A stretch of 64,000 nucleotides of DNA from Ceratopteris richardii (GCA_020310875.1 CM035444.1:17077977-17141976); one strand, 5' to 3'; numbered from the stretch's first letter, positions 22,240 to 35,058 are shown. Notes: generated by a model from the sequence alone, not told the origin. Numbers and translations: made by a program.

Positions 22240-22392
22240 TGGTGTAGCTCAAGTGTGAGTATCACCTCCTTTACTTTTCAATCGGCGGAGACATGAGGAT
22301 TGGTATGAAGACCATGAGCAAGTGAAGGCACAAGTGCATGAGTGAAAGCACACAAGCATGCACACACATACACACACACACGCACATGGTAT
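22240..22392 (-). repeat. A2 3' LTR remnant
   Basis: About 150 bases starting TGGTGTAGCTC and reaching the GT-type microsatellite (CACACACAC on this strand). They align with the inner end of the 5' LTR at 43851-44000. The rest of this LTR is not recognisable. Confidence 0.85.
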
Positions 22393-22555
22393 AACAACAT
22401 TCAGTAACTACACCAAGCTTAGTTTCACATATTCTCTTTAGCTCACCATAAGCAAGAGTCTTCTCAACAAGTATACATACAAGGATTTGCAAGGTACCAG
22501 AACTACCCCTTGCAGATATCTCCTTGGATGCTCTTGTACATATAGTAGTTAAGCA
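22393..22555 (-). other. A2 stretch between LTR remnant and last frame
   Basis: A short minus-strand frame without recognised motif; no polypurine tract seen. Probably the end of the extra coding region or 3' untranslated sequence of A2. Confidence 0.4.
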
Positions 22556-23245
22556 TCACTCAAGTTGCGGACCTTCAAGCTCTTCCCTTCTACCATGATA
22601 AGGGGGAACAATAGTTGTGGATGCCATGTTCATGCCAAGTTCTGAACATCTACGAGATAAGGAAGCAATAATATCGTCTGCTAGCCGAGACACACTTCTA
22701 TCCAAATTGTGTCTCATGTGCTTGGGACTCTCAAATGTGTCTATGCACGGCCATGTAATATGCCCATATATTAATGCGTACTTTGGCTGGAATGGTGTAA
22801 AAGACAAGGTTATGCCAAAGGCACATGGTTGTTGAACATCAAGGCTTCTTATGTTAACTTGAAGAAGCTGACTTTTTAGGTTTAAGTTGACTGCATGGTC
22901 ATAGATCCAATCTTCACCCAAGACAAGTGGTTTTGTAAGGTCCTCATCTTCACACACTAGCATTTTGACTATCATTGGAACATCTTGAAGGTAGATGGGA
23001 AGCTCCACCTTGCCTAAACAAGGGGTTTCCACACCTCCCAATCCTATGAGATAGGCTTCCATGGTATTGATGTTCAATTGTAGATCCTGGCAGTATGAGA
23101 ATCTAACTGCACTAGTTGCTGCATCTGAGTCAATCAAGATTCTCATAGTCCTTACACTCTTCCCTTGTCCTACCTCGATGGTCACAAAGGGACGTCGATC
23201 AATTATTTGAGAAGCAATTACACCCGATGTTTGGCACATGGCCAT
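22556..23245 (-). pseudogene. A2 extra frame downstream of integrase, retropepsin-like
   Basis: A 229-residue minus-strand frame directly after the integrase end. Residues 15-140 look like an aspartic protease of the retroviral type: RRPFVTIEVGQGKSVRTMRI, then LIDSDAATSAVRF at the place of the active-site loop, and LVLGEDWIYDHAVNLNL like the GxDWL motif near the end of such domains. A2 has its ordinary protease at 27278-27700, so this would be a second one. Function unknown. It might instead be a captured host ddi1- or retropepsin-like gene. Confidence 0.5.
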
Positions 23246-23284
23246 GTGATATCTTGGGGCATTGGGATTAACATCTAGGCCTTG

Positions 23285-24860
23285 TCACCTTAACTTATTT
23301 CTCTTAATGCGCTCTCTAGCCTCTGTTTGTGCTTCCTCTCTAACCCTTAACTCTTTTGCTTTTCGCTTCTTAGCAGTGTTCAGTCTCCATAGCATATCCT
23401 CTGTAAGAGGTTCTTGACATAGCTTGACTCGACATCCACTGATATAGCTTGGTAAGATATCACCTTCAAGAGTGGCCAATTCAACCACACCACTAGTCAA
23501 GATTCTACTAATGACAATGGGTCCATATCCATGCTTTTCTAATTTACGGGCATGTTGCTTTAGTGTATAAACCAACACTAGGTCTCCTTCTTTCAATCAT
23601 TTATCCTTGATGTGTGCATCAAAGTATGCCTTTTGTCTTTTATTTGCAGCATAGATGCTTGCTGCTGCTCGTAGCCTTCTCTCACCTAAGCGTTCTAGAT
23701 CAAAGATCCTAGAGGACAACTTGTGTCCATTCCACTCATGCTCTTGTGCTACTTTTAAAGCTGGGATTAAGAAATCTAATGGTAGCACAACATTCTGTCC
23801 AAAGACCATCTGAAAGAGGGTGGCATTGAGTACCATTTTGTAGGCAACTCGGTAAGCCCAAACAACATGATGAAGTTTTTAATCCCAATCAGAGCATTTA
23901 TTATTGACCAGTTTTGTCAATACATTACATAGGATCTTATTTGTGCTCTCAGCTTGTCCATAGCTTATGGATGATAGGGGGTAGATTTCTTATGTACAAC
24001 CATGAATTCTTCGAGAAGATTCTCAATGACTTTGTTCGAGAAGTGTGTACCTCTATCACTTACTAACTCTATCGGTAATCCATATATGGTGAATACATTC
24101 TCAAATAAGAACTTAGCCATTATTTGAGCATCATTATTTGTCATGGCTTTTACTTCTACCCTCTTTGTAAGGTAGTCTGTGGCTACAACAATGTATTTGG
24201 CATGGGAGTTTCTAGCTGGCGGGTTAATGGGATCTACAAAGTCTATACCCCACTTCGAGAAATCACGTCCTCCCATCATTGGTCTCAAAGGCATTTCGTT
24301 TTTTCTTATCGGATATTGTGCATGTTGGCATGTGTCGCATCTCTTCACATAGGTATGTGCATCCATATGAAGAGTGGGCCATCAACGTCCTAAAAGTAGA
24401 ATGGTCTTAATTACTCGATCAGGACCAAAGTGTCCACTTGCAACACCACTATGTGCAGTTTATAAGATCTTCAAATAGTCCGATTCATGAATGCACAATC
24501 TTAGGTAACCATCTTTGCCTCTTCAGTATAGGTTGTCTCCAACTAAGGCATAGTCATGAGCCTCTTGCTCCATGCTTCGTTTTCTTGCTAGACTAGCCTC
24601 CTTGGGTAATGTTCCTGATCTCATAAATTCTACCAATGGAGCACTCCATTCTAGAATTATTGACATGTGATAAAGGGTAGCATACTCCATTGGGGGTCTC
24701 TCCTAGCACACTGGAAAATTCTTAATCCACTCATCTATTTCTTTATCCATACTAGGCCAATACACTCCTAAATGTTTCAGATTCTGCAATGTTTGTTGTT
24801 TAGAATAGTGATTTCCTAGCAATCCTTCATGAGCTTGTTGCAACCAACTACTATGTTCAT
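23285..24860 (-). pseudogene. A2 integrase region
   Basis: Minus-strand pieces cover the zinc-binding end (HEGLLGNHYSKQQTLQNLKH, GVYWPSMDKEIDEW near 24703-24860), the core (CDTCQHAQYPIRKNEMPLRP, GIDFVDPI, VVATDYLTKRVEVKAM, LVSDRGTHFSN at 23965-24366), and the C-terminal part (LPLDFLIPALKVAQEHEW; KEGDLVLVYTLKQHARKLEK at 23285-23836). Gypsy-type integrase; broken. Confidence 0.85.
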
Positions 24861-25480
24861 CATCCTCGACACAACAAGCTAGTACACCCTCCGTATCGTG
24901 TTTGTACATGCTTCCTACCAATATTTGATAGTTTTGTGATCTTACAATTTCTTCTTTGTTCATCTTCACATTCTTATTTGCAAGTCTGAAGGTTAGGATA
25001 GGTACCAACTTATTTGCCCATTTAGGAACAACTTCGAAATTGAACAGATAAGCATCAGGTAGTTCATCAGACACTCCTTGCGGTGGCTCTCTTGAAGTGA
25101 TGCGAGAAAGGTGATCTGCCCTGAGGTGGGTTCTACCTTCCCTAACAACAACTTCAAATTTGTATTCTATTAATAAGAGAAACCATCTTACTAAGTGTCC
25201 TGTATTGCAAGGTTTATTGACCAATATAATAAAATCTTGATGATGAGTGAAAAACTTGAACTTGTTGGCTGATAGATAGTGTTGAAACTTCTTCACGACA
25301 TATACCATGCCTAAGCCTTCTCTTTCAGTTGTTGTGTAGTTTCATTCGGCTGTGTTTAGTTGTCTACTCGCATATGCTATGGGCAAATCTAAATTTCCTG
25401 TCACCTCTGGGTTGTTTTAGCACACATCCTATTGCATGATTGGATGCATCCACATGGACATGGAATGGCTTATTCCAATT
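24861..25480 (-). pseudogene. A2 RNase H region
   Basis: Minus-strand blocks FHVHVDASNHAIGCVL (near 25415-25470), FQHYLSANKFKFFTHHQDFI and YKFEVVVREGRTHLRADHLS. These mark Gypsy RNase H between reverse transcriptase and integrase. Broken. Confidence 0.85.
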
Positions 25481-26407
25481 AGGATTATTAAGTATTGGTG
25501 TTGTGCACAAACGTCTCTTCAACTCATTGAAGGAATTTCCACATTCATCATTCCACTCAAAGTTTTTCAACAAGGCATAAAGAGGTTTAGCCATGATTGC
25601 ATACATGTGGATAAACCTACGATAATATCCACAATGACCCATAAAAGCTTCTACCTATTTAGCATTCCTTAGCCTTGGCAACTCTATTATGGCTCTTACT
25701 TTGTCCTTATCTCTTGATATTCCATTCTTAGAAACAATATAACCTAAGATCTTACCTTGGCATACGATGAATACACACTTTTCTTGGTTCAGACACACTC
25801 GATATTCTCTGCATTTCTTGAAGATTTGTCTGAGCTCAGGGATGTGGTATCTTCTCTCTTGGGAATGTGCACATAAACCATCCACATATACTTCTAAGCT
25901 CTTTTGCAAGAAATTTTTGAAGCAATGACACATGAGCCTTTGGAAGGTTGGAGGTGCATTGGTGAGTCCAAATGGCATCACACGAAATGCAAAGATTCCC
26001 CACTCTGTGGTGAATGCCATTTTTGTGTTGATCTTCAGGGCAATGGCTACTTGATTGTAACCTGAAAATCCATCAAGAAAGATAAAAACTTCCTTTCTTG
26101 CAACATGCTCCAATAAATGTTCAGTGATTGGAAGTCGATAGCTATCTCTAATCATAGTGGTATTAACTTTTTTAAGGCTAATATGCACTCGCAACTTCCC
26201 ATTCTTCTTAGGCACCAGTACAATGGGGGAAATCCATTTAGTATGCTCAATCTCATAGATAAATCCAGCTTCAATTAGTCTGTCAATTTCTTCTTTTATT
26301 TTAGCCGCATAGATTTCTTTATATGTGTAGGGCTTCTGTTTGCTGGGCTTGGCATCCGCGATCATGGGGATCGTATGAGAGCTTATTTTTGGATCTACTC
26401 CCTTCAA
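25481..26407 (-). pseudogene. A2 reverse transcriptase region
   Basis: The minus-strand frame 25655-26407 (250 residues) begins at KGVDPKISSHTIPM and carries FIYEIEHTKWISPIVLVPKK, the FLDGFSGYNQVAIAL block, GIFAFRVMPFGLTNAPPTFQ and the segment AHSQERRYHIPELRQIFKKC. The frame 25364-25642 continues with HCGYYRRFIHMYAIMAKPLY. Ty3/Gypsy reverse transcriptase, broken. Confidence 0.88.
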
Positions 26408-26600
26408 GTCTCTATAGTGCCATGCAAAAACGTCCCTATATTCCCTTAATAGAGCTACAAGCTCTATTTCTTCTTCAGCACTTAGGTCTTCTCCTATGTA
26501 CGTACATTGCTCTTTGTTCCCTTCAATGGTTACTACAATTTTTTTGGTCTTTTCATTATTATCATATGCCTCTCCCTATGATGGCCTCTCTCCTAGGCAT

Positions 26601-27152
26601 TCATACAAAAAATTTTCGGTCTTTGACTTCATATTTCTTGAAGTTTTCTGGTACCTCAAACAATGATTCCTCCTCTTCTTGTTTCACTACTTTTATTTTC
26701 TTTTTCTTTTGACTACATTCACCTCCATCTTTTGAATTTATAGTCTTAATACTTGTGAGAGGTTCTTCTTCTTTTTGAGTAAATACTCCTACATCTTCTA
26801 GATGCTGCTTCTCTGAATTAAAGCAACTATCCATTAGAATGGACTCTAGATCATCGTCATTCTCTTCTTCTTCTATGATATCATGAGGGTCACATTCTTC
26901 TAGCAAGGGCTGACACATGAACATTGAAATATCATAACCCTCCTCATCACAATGAGCTGTCCATTGTTCTTCATTTACCGCAATGTCCATGGTGGCCAAG
27001 ATTTTTGCCCAGCCATGAGGCTCAAATTCCTTATCTTGAAAGATCATCGGTGTGTAGGCTGGGTCTTTAACTGGTCTAGCTTCTTGAGAAGTTCCTTCTT
27101 CTCTCGCTCTTAGGCGTTTTTCCTCTTCCTCTCCAACCTTGCACATCCACAA
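26601..27152 (-). pseudogene. A2 acidic spacer between protease and reverse transcriptase
   Basis: A 183-residue minus-strand frame, strongly acidic, with the block EFEPHGWAKILATMDIAVNE, then QWTAHCDEEGYDISMFM and DDDLESILMDSCFN. Near-identical blocks occur in A1 (46584-47042) and A3 (58900-59244), so the spacer is a conserved part of this family's polyprotein. I do not recognise a domain. Confidence 0.75.
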
Positions 27153-27277
27153 GTGAGTGTCTTCATGAATCTAGGAGGGATCAGAAGAACTTTTCGAATG
27201 CACAGAGATTGAATCTTCAAATTCACCTTGGTTGTGACTCCTAAGTGTTGCAAGTACAAGGATTTGGTTCCCCAATC

Positions 27278-27700
27278 CTATACTACTTGTAGTTGTTGTA
27301 GGAAGGGCCTTCCTAGGATCATCTCATAGATGTTATTTTTGCCAAAGTCACATATAGCGAAGGTATGTTCAAACTCTACCCCACAAATGGTTAGAGTTAT
27401 CCCTTCAAGAAATTCTAGAGGTCTTTCAATATGGCCATCAGCCATTTGAAGCTTCATTTTAGTTGGTCTTACTGCAGGTTTGCCCCATTGCTTCCACAAG
27501 GATGTGGTCACAATCGCAACACCAGCACCTAAATCTAAGATAGCTTTGGTTGTGTAACCTTGGTAGGTGATTGCAAGATAAGTATTACCTTCTTCACCTT
27601 CACTCATGTCTCCTATTTTGTCTAAAGGTATCTCTAGTACTTTCTGTTTAGAGCCTGCCTTTGACACATGGGAATCAAGTTTAGGAACCTGATTCACCAC
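27278..27700 (-). pseudogene. A2 protease
   Basis: 140-residue minus-strand frame with an aspartic-protease pattern: GNTYLAITYQGYTTKAILDL, the flap-side ADGHIERPLEFLEGITLT, and NNIYEMILGRPFLQQLQVV near the end, as in the homologous frames of A1 and A3. It would cut the polyprotein during particle maturation. Confidence 0.88.
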
Positions 27701-29346
27701 ATGCTTCCATAGCTCTGGTTTTACTTTGAGCAGCTCTTCTACGATGAGATGACACTAAACCTTAGTGTTCTTCACAACATCAGTGGTCCTTGGAACCACT
27801 GAGTCTTCATGTCTTACCAATATTGTGGGATCTCTGATTTAAAGAGATTCAGATTCCCATGGGCCTATGAATTGTGGCAAATCTTCTAAAGAATTAGATT
27901 CAAAATTTAATCTTTCATCTTCTTGTAGCTCTGCTTGCTCTCCATAGATAGACGAAATGTCTTGGGGAAAGTGATCATGAGGATCATCAATTTTAGGAAT
28001 AGGAGGGGGATTACCCTTCTCATTGGCCCATTTCTCTTCTTGTATTTCTCGCAAGAACTCTTGAGAGTACTCTTGAATTGAAAGAGGCGTTCCAGCATCC
28101 ATGGAATTAGGAACATAAGCTTCCCTTGGTGGTGAGCTTTCTCTTTCAACAACTGGTTGAGCCTATGGAGGTAAAGAAACTTGAGGTCTATTTACCAACT
28201 ACTCTATTTTTTCCAATAAGCCCTAGAAATGCAAACCCGATTTGAGAGAATTTGTCTGATTGAAAATTTGATTAGCATTGATCATAGCTTGAGCTACTTC
28301 TACCATTTTCATGCATATTTTTGTCTATTCAATCTCTAAATCTACTCTAGGATAACTCTTGTCTAGGTTTGCAACTGTTGTCCCTTCTTGAAGTCGAGAA
28401 TGGTAGGCCTTGAACATCATGTCCAAGCCTTTTGGGGTTGGATTTGCAAGAACAAACCTTGGTTGTGGTCTATTTACAATGGCCGGTGGGTGGGATGAGG
28501 GAGTCTGGATGGAGTTTCGACGTGCGAGGGGTTTTGAGATGCAATGTCTTCTATTTTTGTTTTTGTGTCTTTCAAGATTTCTTCTAGTTCAGCTAATTTT
28601 CTATTCCACTTGTGATTGGCCGTCTCTCTGGTATCCTTCCATGTTCTTGTTTTCCTCTTACTAGGCTCTCTTGATTCACTTGACTCTGATTGTTCAGCTG
28701 GCTTATCCTGTTTTAAGGCTTGTGCCCTAGTAACTACCTATATAGGAGCCACATTACTGCTACTTGAACTTGAATCCACCACTAAGCCTACCACATTAAT
28801 CCGTGTAACTTTGGGTGCACGAGAGGGGTTCTTGGGAAAATCTCTCAGAAGATATTCTTTAGCACACTCAAGACAAAAGCCTTGTATTGTGATGTTATGT
28901 CCTTGTCATGGACCACGTGGGTCAGGACATTCACGAATGAAATGGTCACCCCAACATCTAAAACATGGTCCTCTAGGGGCTTGTGGTCTCACTTGTCTCA
29001 ATTGGGGCCTAGGGTTAGGATCTGTGTACATGACATTGGAATATTTTGGCTCCCAATTTGGTTCCATAGGTGGTGCCTCATATTGATATGGATAAATCTC
29101 ACTATGCTCAGGTAACTCTATGTAATAAGCTTGTGGACTATCTTCATGGGAGTAGTCAGAACTATGAGCATGAGAGTCATTTTCTGAAACCAACGGGGTT
29201 ACTGGCACCATTGCTCTATTAGGGTTTTCCTCTACCACTACATACTTAACTGGAATCACATTGGAAAGAGCTGGTGGTTGGTTTCCTAAGATCAGTTGCG
29301 GCCTATATGGTGCCTAATATTGTTGTTGGTACTGAGTTTGATATTG
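27701..29346 (-). pseudogene. A2 gag C-terminal part
   Basis: Minus-strand pieces match the second half of A3 gag: PQAYYIELPEHSEIYPYQYE and the knuckle CFRCWGDHFIREC at 28906-29259, then linker sequence to 27839. The run is continued on the other side of element E at 35059. Broken. Confidence 0.8.
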
Positions 29347-29351
29347 TTTTT

Positions 29352-30136
29352 TGTTGGAGAATTCCTCTCCTAATCGCAGCGGAAAGTGTAGAAGCCCTTC
29401 TGAGGATCAAGACTCTTGCCAATAGCAGAACCTTCAAATGAAAACTGGTACCAATTGAAATATCCAATGACCTTGAAACTTTGGTCACTCAAACTAGACA
29501 CCTAGAGCTTTCAAATGAGATATCAAACACTCAATTTGGAGTAGATTTGAGTTGGTAACTATTTGATTCAAAACAGACTACCTATCCACTCAGTTAGGCT
29601 GAAAATTGGACTTCACTAAAACCTGAATAACTCACAGAGCATAAAGAATTTCATAAAATTGTTCTAGATAGAGGCTCGAGATAAGCTTTCCAACAAATGT
29701 TTAAACACAAATTGGATACATATATTGAGAGATATGACTCTCACAAGTAGACTACCCAAAAATGGGTGTGCGGCTGGACATACTCTATGAGAGTAAACTG
29801 AACAAAATGACTCAAAACAATTGAAGTAGCTACAAGGGGGCTTCCACGCCTTCTTCCTCTCTTCTTGAGTGTCCTCCCTTGCCTCTTTTATAGCCAAGTG
29901 ACCAAAAACTCTCATGATGAGTTTGAGAGCTCTTCCCCATCATTTCTCCACTACTTTGGACAGCCACTCCTCTTATAGTTCAGATTTTGGATTTGATTCT
30001 CTTTTGAATGATTCTATTTTGGCCTCCACTACTTGCTGAAGTAAATGCTTCTATTTTTCATTTTTGTATTTTCCTTCTACTTGAAGAAAATCCTTTTTGC
30101 AAAAATATATGCGAGCTTACTTCTTTATTTTTAACA
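29352..30136 (-). repeat. E 3' LTR
   Basis: 785 bases, begins TGTTGGAGAATTCC and ends TTTTTAACA. The minus-strand polypurine tract TGAGGGGGAG (30137-30146) lies against its inner end. Confidence 0.95.
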
Positions 30137-30329
30137 CTCCCCCTCAAGCTCACATATGAGCTTGCACCTTTAGCCATATCCTGCAAGTTGATGTCGTCCT
30201 TGAACCTCTTTAGCTTAGAGGCATCTAGGGACTTTGTAAGCATGTCTGCAACCTAGATAGTAGTTCCAATGAGCTTTATATCCACATCCTTTCTCAAAAC
30301 TTTTTCTCGAACATAATGATAATGCACTT

Positions 30330-31853
30330 CTATGTGCTTGATTCGTGCATGAACATTGGATTGTTTGTCAAGTGAATGCTTGACATGTTGTCACCATAAA
30401 TTAGAATGGTCTCCACCTGCACATCAAGATCAGCCAAGAGCTTCTTAATCCACATAGCTTCACAAGTTGCAAAGGGTAAACCTCTATATTCAACTTCTGT
30501 AGATGATAATGCAACAGTAGGTTGCTTCTTTGAGCTCCATGTGAGAGGTTTGCTACCTATCATAAACACATAACCTGAAGTGGATCTTCTATCTTCCTTC
30601 AAACCAGCCCAATCAGCATCACTGAAGCCCTTTACCTGCAATTCTTCGTCATATCTATAAAACAATGCATGATTGACAGTGTGCTTCACATATCTTAGCA
30701 CTCGTTTGGCTGAATTTAAATGTTCACTTATTGGAGCTTGCATAAATTGAGAAAGAACTCTAACAATATAACACAAATCTGGTCTTGTGATCGTAGCATA
30801 GATCAATGAACCTATAATACTCATGTATGTAGTTACATCATGTAACTTCTCTCCATCATTTGAGCATAGCTTCACATTTGTGTCCATAGGTTGAGTGAGT
30901 GGTTTGCATTCACTCATTCCAAATCTGAAAAGAACATCCAATAGGTACTTTCTTTGCATCAAGTAAATGTCATCTTTCCCATAGACTATCTTAATGCCTA
31001 AAAAGTATTTCATCTCACCAAGATCTGAAATTTTAAACTCCTTACCGAGTTTCCTTTTGATCTCTTGTATTCTTGTAACATTACTTCCTGTTATGATGAG
31101 ATCATCAACGTATATGCAAATATATACCTGCTTGCCTTCTTCTTTCTTCATGTATAGAGAGGGATCTGTATTACTTGGACTATACCCACACCTTGTGAGG
31201 TACTCGACCAATCTTTGATTCCAAGCACGTGGTGCTTGCTTCAGCCCATACAAGGCTTTCTTCAATCTACAAACAAACTCTGGATGCTTTCTATCTTCAA
31301 ATCCAATCGGTTGACTCATGTATACCTCTTCTTGAAGTTCACCATTGAGAAAAGCATTTTTTATGTCAATTTGGTACAATAGCCATCTCTTTTCTGCACT
31401 CACTGCAATCAAGGTTCTAATTGCTCCCATATTTGCAACCGGGTTGAAGGTCTCTTCATAATCGATGCCGTGAGTTTGCTTGAATCCTTTTGCTACCAGT
31501 CTAGCTTTATGCCTTGCGAGAGAACCATCAACATTTCTCTTTATTTTAAACACCCATTTATTTGGAACAATCTTCATACCTTCAGCCTTTGGAACTAGCT
31601 CCCATGTGTGATTGTCCTTGAGAGCTTTCATCTCTTCTTGCATAGCTTCTTGCCATTCTTTTTGTGTACATGCTTCTTCATATGCATCCGGTTCTTTGTC
31701 TTTGACCACCTGTGTCATATGTGCAAAATGCTTTGCAATAAAACTATCATAGCTCAGCCTTTCAATTGGATACCTTGCTCTTGAAGACCTCCTTTCATTT
31801 CCTTTTGAACATTGCTTCTTCAACCGGTTCAACTTTACCTTTGGTGTGATCAC
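30330..31853 (-). pseudogene. E reverse transcriptase and RNase H
   Basis: 507-residue minus-strand frame. Copia reverse transcriptase blocks WELVPKAEGMKIVPNKWVFK, RHKARLVAKGFKQTHGIDYE, QIDIKNAFLNGELQEEVYM, ALYGLKQAPRAW and the catalytic YVDDLIITG (about 31088-31114). RNase H follows with FSDADWAGLKEDRRSTSGY and ALSSTEVEYRGL. The last part of RNase H continues at 30058-30243 (TKSLDASKLKRF). Confidence 0.93.
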
Positions 31854-31954
31854 CTCTTCATACTCTTCTTCACCTTCATTTGAATCACTATTTTGGGCAG
31901 CACTTTCAGCTTTGGATCTTTCATAGGCTGATGTTGGTGATGAGGAATGACTCC

Positions 31955-33694
31955 TTAGCCTCCCCTTCCATGTTGAGCTTTCTCCAAAGATGTAGAAGCT
32001 TCTGGACTTGACATTTGAGTGCTTGTTTGCTGAAATTCTTCTTGGACAGCACCTCCATCATCTTCGCAATCTTCTTCAAGAATCTTTTCTTTCCCTTTGT
32101 CTCCAAACCATGGTCTTAGCTCATCAAATACCACATCTCGTGAGACTCGTAGCTCCTTTGTCACCGGATTGTAGCACCTATATCCCTTTTGCTCCGATGA
32201 ATATCCAATAAAAATACATTTTTCAGACTTTGCCTCCATCTTTGTCCTTAGTTCTTGAGGGATGTGAACATAACGCACACATCCAAAAACTTTGAGATGT
32301 GTAAGGTCAGGCTTCTTACTGGAATAAACCTCCTCGGGAGTTAGATTATGCACTCTAGCCGTTGTGCACTTGTTCATCAAATAAACGGCCGTACTAGTTG
32401 CTTCAGCCGAATAGTTTAGTGGCATCTTCATCTCGTTGAGCATGCATCTTGCAACTTCTGTGATATGTCGATTTTTCCTTTCAGCTATTCCATTTTGTTG
32501 AGGCGTGTACCTACATGTAAATTGTCTCTTGATGCCATTTTCATAAAGAAAATCTGAAAAATCTTTGGAGAAATATTCTCCTCCTCCATCGGACCTCAAG
32601 GTCTTTATGTAGCGTCCTGTTTCCTTTTCTACCTGTGCTTTAAATCTCTTGAACATGGAGAACACATCTCGTTTTTGTTTTATGCAAAACATCCATACTT
32701 TTCTTGAATGATCATCGATAAAAGTGACAAAATATCTATTACCAGCCACTGATGGTTGTTGTGATGATCCCCATACATCCATGTGTATCAAGTCGAGGAC
32801 ATTCCTTGCCACATAGTTGCTTTTCTTGAATAGTTGTCGAGTTTGCTTTCCTAGTTGGCATGCTTCACAAAACTCATGTAGTCCGGCATCATTGAATCTT
32901 GGAAGACCTCTTACCACTTCATGGTTGCTCATGTCCTTGAGCTTGGGAATGTTGATATGTCCAAACCTGTTGTGCCACAAATCAATTTCAGCAATCCTCT
33001 TGTTTCCAAGCTGAATATACATCACCTTTCCATGTGTTTGTTGAATGTCCAAAGTGAACATCCTTCCTTCTTTCCTTCCTTGAGCAATGACCTTGAATCC
33101 TTCTTTTGGATTCTTTATAAAGCAGCCTTTTTCATTGAAGATAACATGATATCCTTTCTCTACCATTTGTCCTACTGAAATCAAATTCTTTGCAATAGTA
33201 GGAACATGAAGAACATCAGCCAATACCTTTTTATCTCCAAGCTTGATATCTCCAACATGCTCAATTGCATGTTGAGGTTCATCGCCGGTCTCCACACATC
33301 CTTTTCCACTTGGAGCTTGTAGCTTTGTGAATAAATCTCCTTGGCATGTCATATGGTTGCTACAACCTGAATCTATGAACCATTTTTGGTCATCACTTCT
33401 TGAGTTGTTGTAGTCATGCTTCATGGCAAGCATGGTTTGCTTGTCTCCTTCACTTGATGTACTCACATAGTTATTTTGGCTCCTTTGGTTGCCTCCATTT
33501 AGCCTTCCATTCTTTTGCCAACACTCATTTGCATAATGTCCTAGTTTACCACAATGATAACATGTTATACCTTTGTGAGGATTGTATGAACCTCGACCTC
33601 TTCCTCTATTTCTTCCTCGACCTCTTCCATTATTTCTTCCTTTCTCAAGCCATTGAGGGTTGTTTGGACGATGTCTTCCTCTTCTATCTTGCAT
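31955..33694 (-). pseudogene. E gag C-terminus, protease and integrase
   Basis: 579-residue minus-strand frame. In order: arginine/glycine-rich basic stretch; zinc knuckle CYHCGKLGHYANEC (about residue 40); protease region WFIDSGCSNHMTCQGDLF (about residue 105) and LISVGQMVEKGYHV; integrase zinc end LWHNRFGHINIPKL and CEACQLGKQTRQLF; DDE core HMDVWGSSQQPSVAGNRYFV, LRSDGGGEYFSKDF, NGIAERKNRHI; and the late GYRCYNPVTKELRVSRDVVF block. Confidence 0.93.
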
Positions 33695-34131
33695 CCAACT
33701 GATGCTAGCTGATCTCGAAGCTCTTTGATCCTCAATGTATACTCACTAATGCTTTGGTTTGAGCTTTTCCTCATGTTGTTGAGCTCGTTCTTGACTTGCA
33801 TCCTTCGAGACCTTGTTGAGGTAGCATACACCTTCTCTAATGCTTCCCAAACTTCCTTGGCTGTTTCTAAACTTTGCACATGACCAATCATAGTGTTAGA
33901 AATAACTTGTAAGATGAGGAACATCACCCTTCGATTCCTCTCTTCCCAATCAGCAAATTGTCTCCTTTGTGCTGGAGTAATGTTGGGATCGTCAATGTCC
34001 ACCGGTTGTGGATCGTCTCCACTAACTAGACTCCATAAACCTTTACCTTTAAGGTAATTTATCATTCTATACCTCCAAGACTGAAAATTGTCTTTGTCTA
34101 ACTTCTCAACTTGTTGTCCTAAATCAGCCAT
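33565..34131 (-). pseudogene. E gag N-terminal part (UBN2)
   Basis: 188-residue minus-strand frame opening VEKLDKDNFQSWRYRMINYL with ADWEERNRRVMFLILQVISN, EVWEALEKVYATSTRSRRMQ and VKNELNNMRKSSNQSISEYT. Typical Copia gag; begins about 130 bases inside the primer site. Confidence 0.92.
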
Positions 34132-34262
34132 TGAAAACTTCCAAGATTGAAGTTTACCTCAAGTATGTTGTGGCGCTCTTTCTTGACTTCACGAAGCTCC
34201 CCCTTGATTTGTAGCTTCTACTTTGCTTTAAATCAGCTCCAATGATTTGCCTCTTCAAGGTC

Positions 34263-34278
34263 CAATGCTCTGATACCA
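34263..34278 (-). other. E primer-binding site (initiator tRNA-Met)
   Basis: Minus-strand TGGTATCAGAGCATTG, two bases from the LTR end. Confidence 0.92.
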
Positions 34279-34280
34279 AT

Positions 34281-35053
34281 TGTTGGAGAATTCCTCTCCT
34301 AATCGCAGTGGAAAGTGTAGAAGACCTTCTCAGGATCAAGACCCTTGCCAACAGCAAAACCTTCAAATGAAAACTGGTACCAAGTAAAATATCCAATGAA
34401 CTTGAAACTTTGGTCACTCAAACTAGACACCTAGAGCTTTCAAATGAAATATCAAACACTCAATTTGGAGCATATTTGAGTTGGCAACTATTTGATTCAA
34501 AACAGACTACCTGTCCACTCAGTTAGGCTGAAAACTAGACTTCACTAAAACCTGAATAACTCACAGAGCATAAAGAATTTCATAAAACTGTTCTAGATAG
34601 AGGCTCGAGATAAGCTTTCCAACGAATGTTTAAACACTAAAATTGGATACATATATTGAGAGATATGACTCTTACAAGTAGACTACCCAAAAATGGGTGT
34701 GCGGTTGGACATACTCTATGAGAGTAAACTGAACGAAATGACTCAAAACAATTGAAGTAGCTACAAGGGGGCTTTCCACGCCTTCTTCCTCTCTTCTTGA
34801 GTGTCCTCCCTTGCCTCTTTTATAGCCAAGTAACCAAAAACTCTCATGATGAGTTTGAGAGCTCTTCCCCATCATTTCTCCACTACTTTGGACAGCCACT
34901 CCTCTTACAGTTCAGTTTTTGGATTTGATTCTCTTTTGGTCTCCACTACTTGCTGAAGTAAATGCTTCTATTTTTCATTTTTGTATTTTCCTTCTACTTG
35001 AAAAAAATCCTTTTTGCAAAAATATATACGAGCTTACTTCTTTATTTTTAACA
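34281..35053 (-). repeat. E 5' LTR
   Basis: 773 bases, same ends as the 3' LTR; about 26 substitutions by hand count plus a few small length differences. Confidence 0.95.
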
Positions 35054-35058
35054 TTTTT

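Larger units (their letters stand above)
29352..35053 (-). mobile_element. E: Copia element nested in A2 gag
   Basis: LTRs at 29352-30136 and 34281-35053 (3-4% divergent by eye) with the duplication TTTTT at 29347-29351 and 35054-35058. On the minus strand: initiator-Met primer site, gag, protease, integrase, reverse transcriptase, RNase H, polypurine tract. Its 5.7 kb is the normal size of a full plant Copia element, and two long frames (579 and 507 residues) remain. It carries only a few breaks, but is not whole. Confidence 0.95.
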
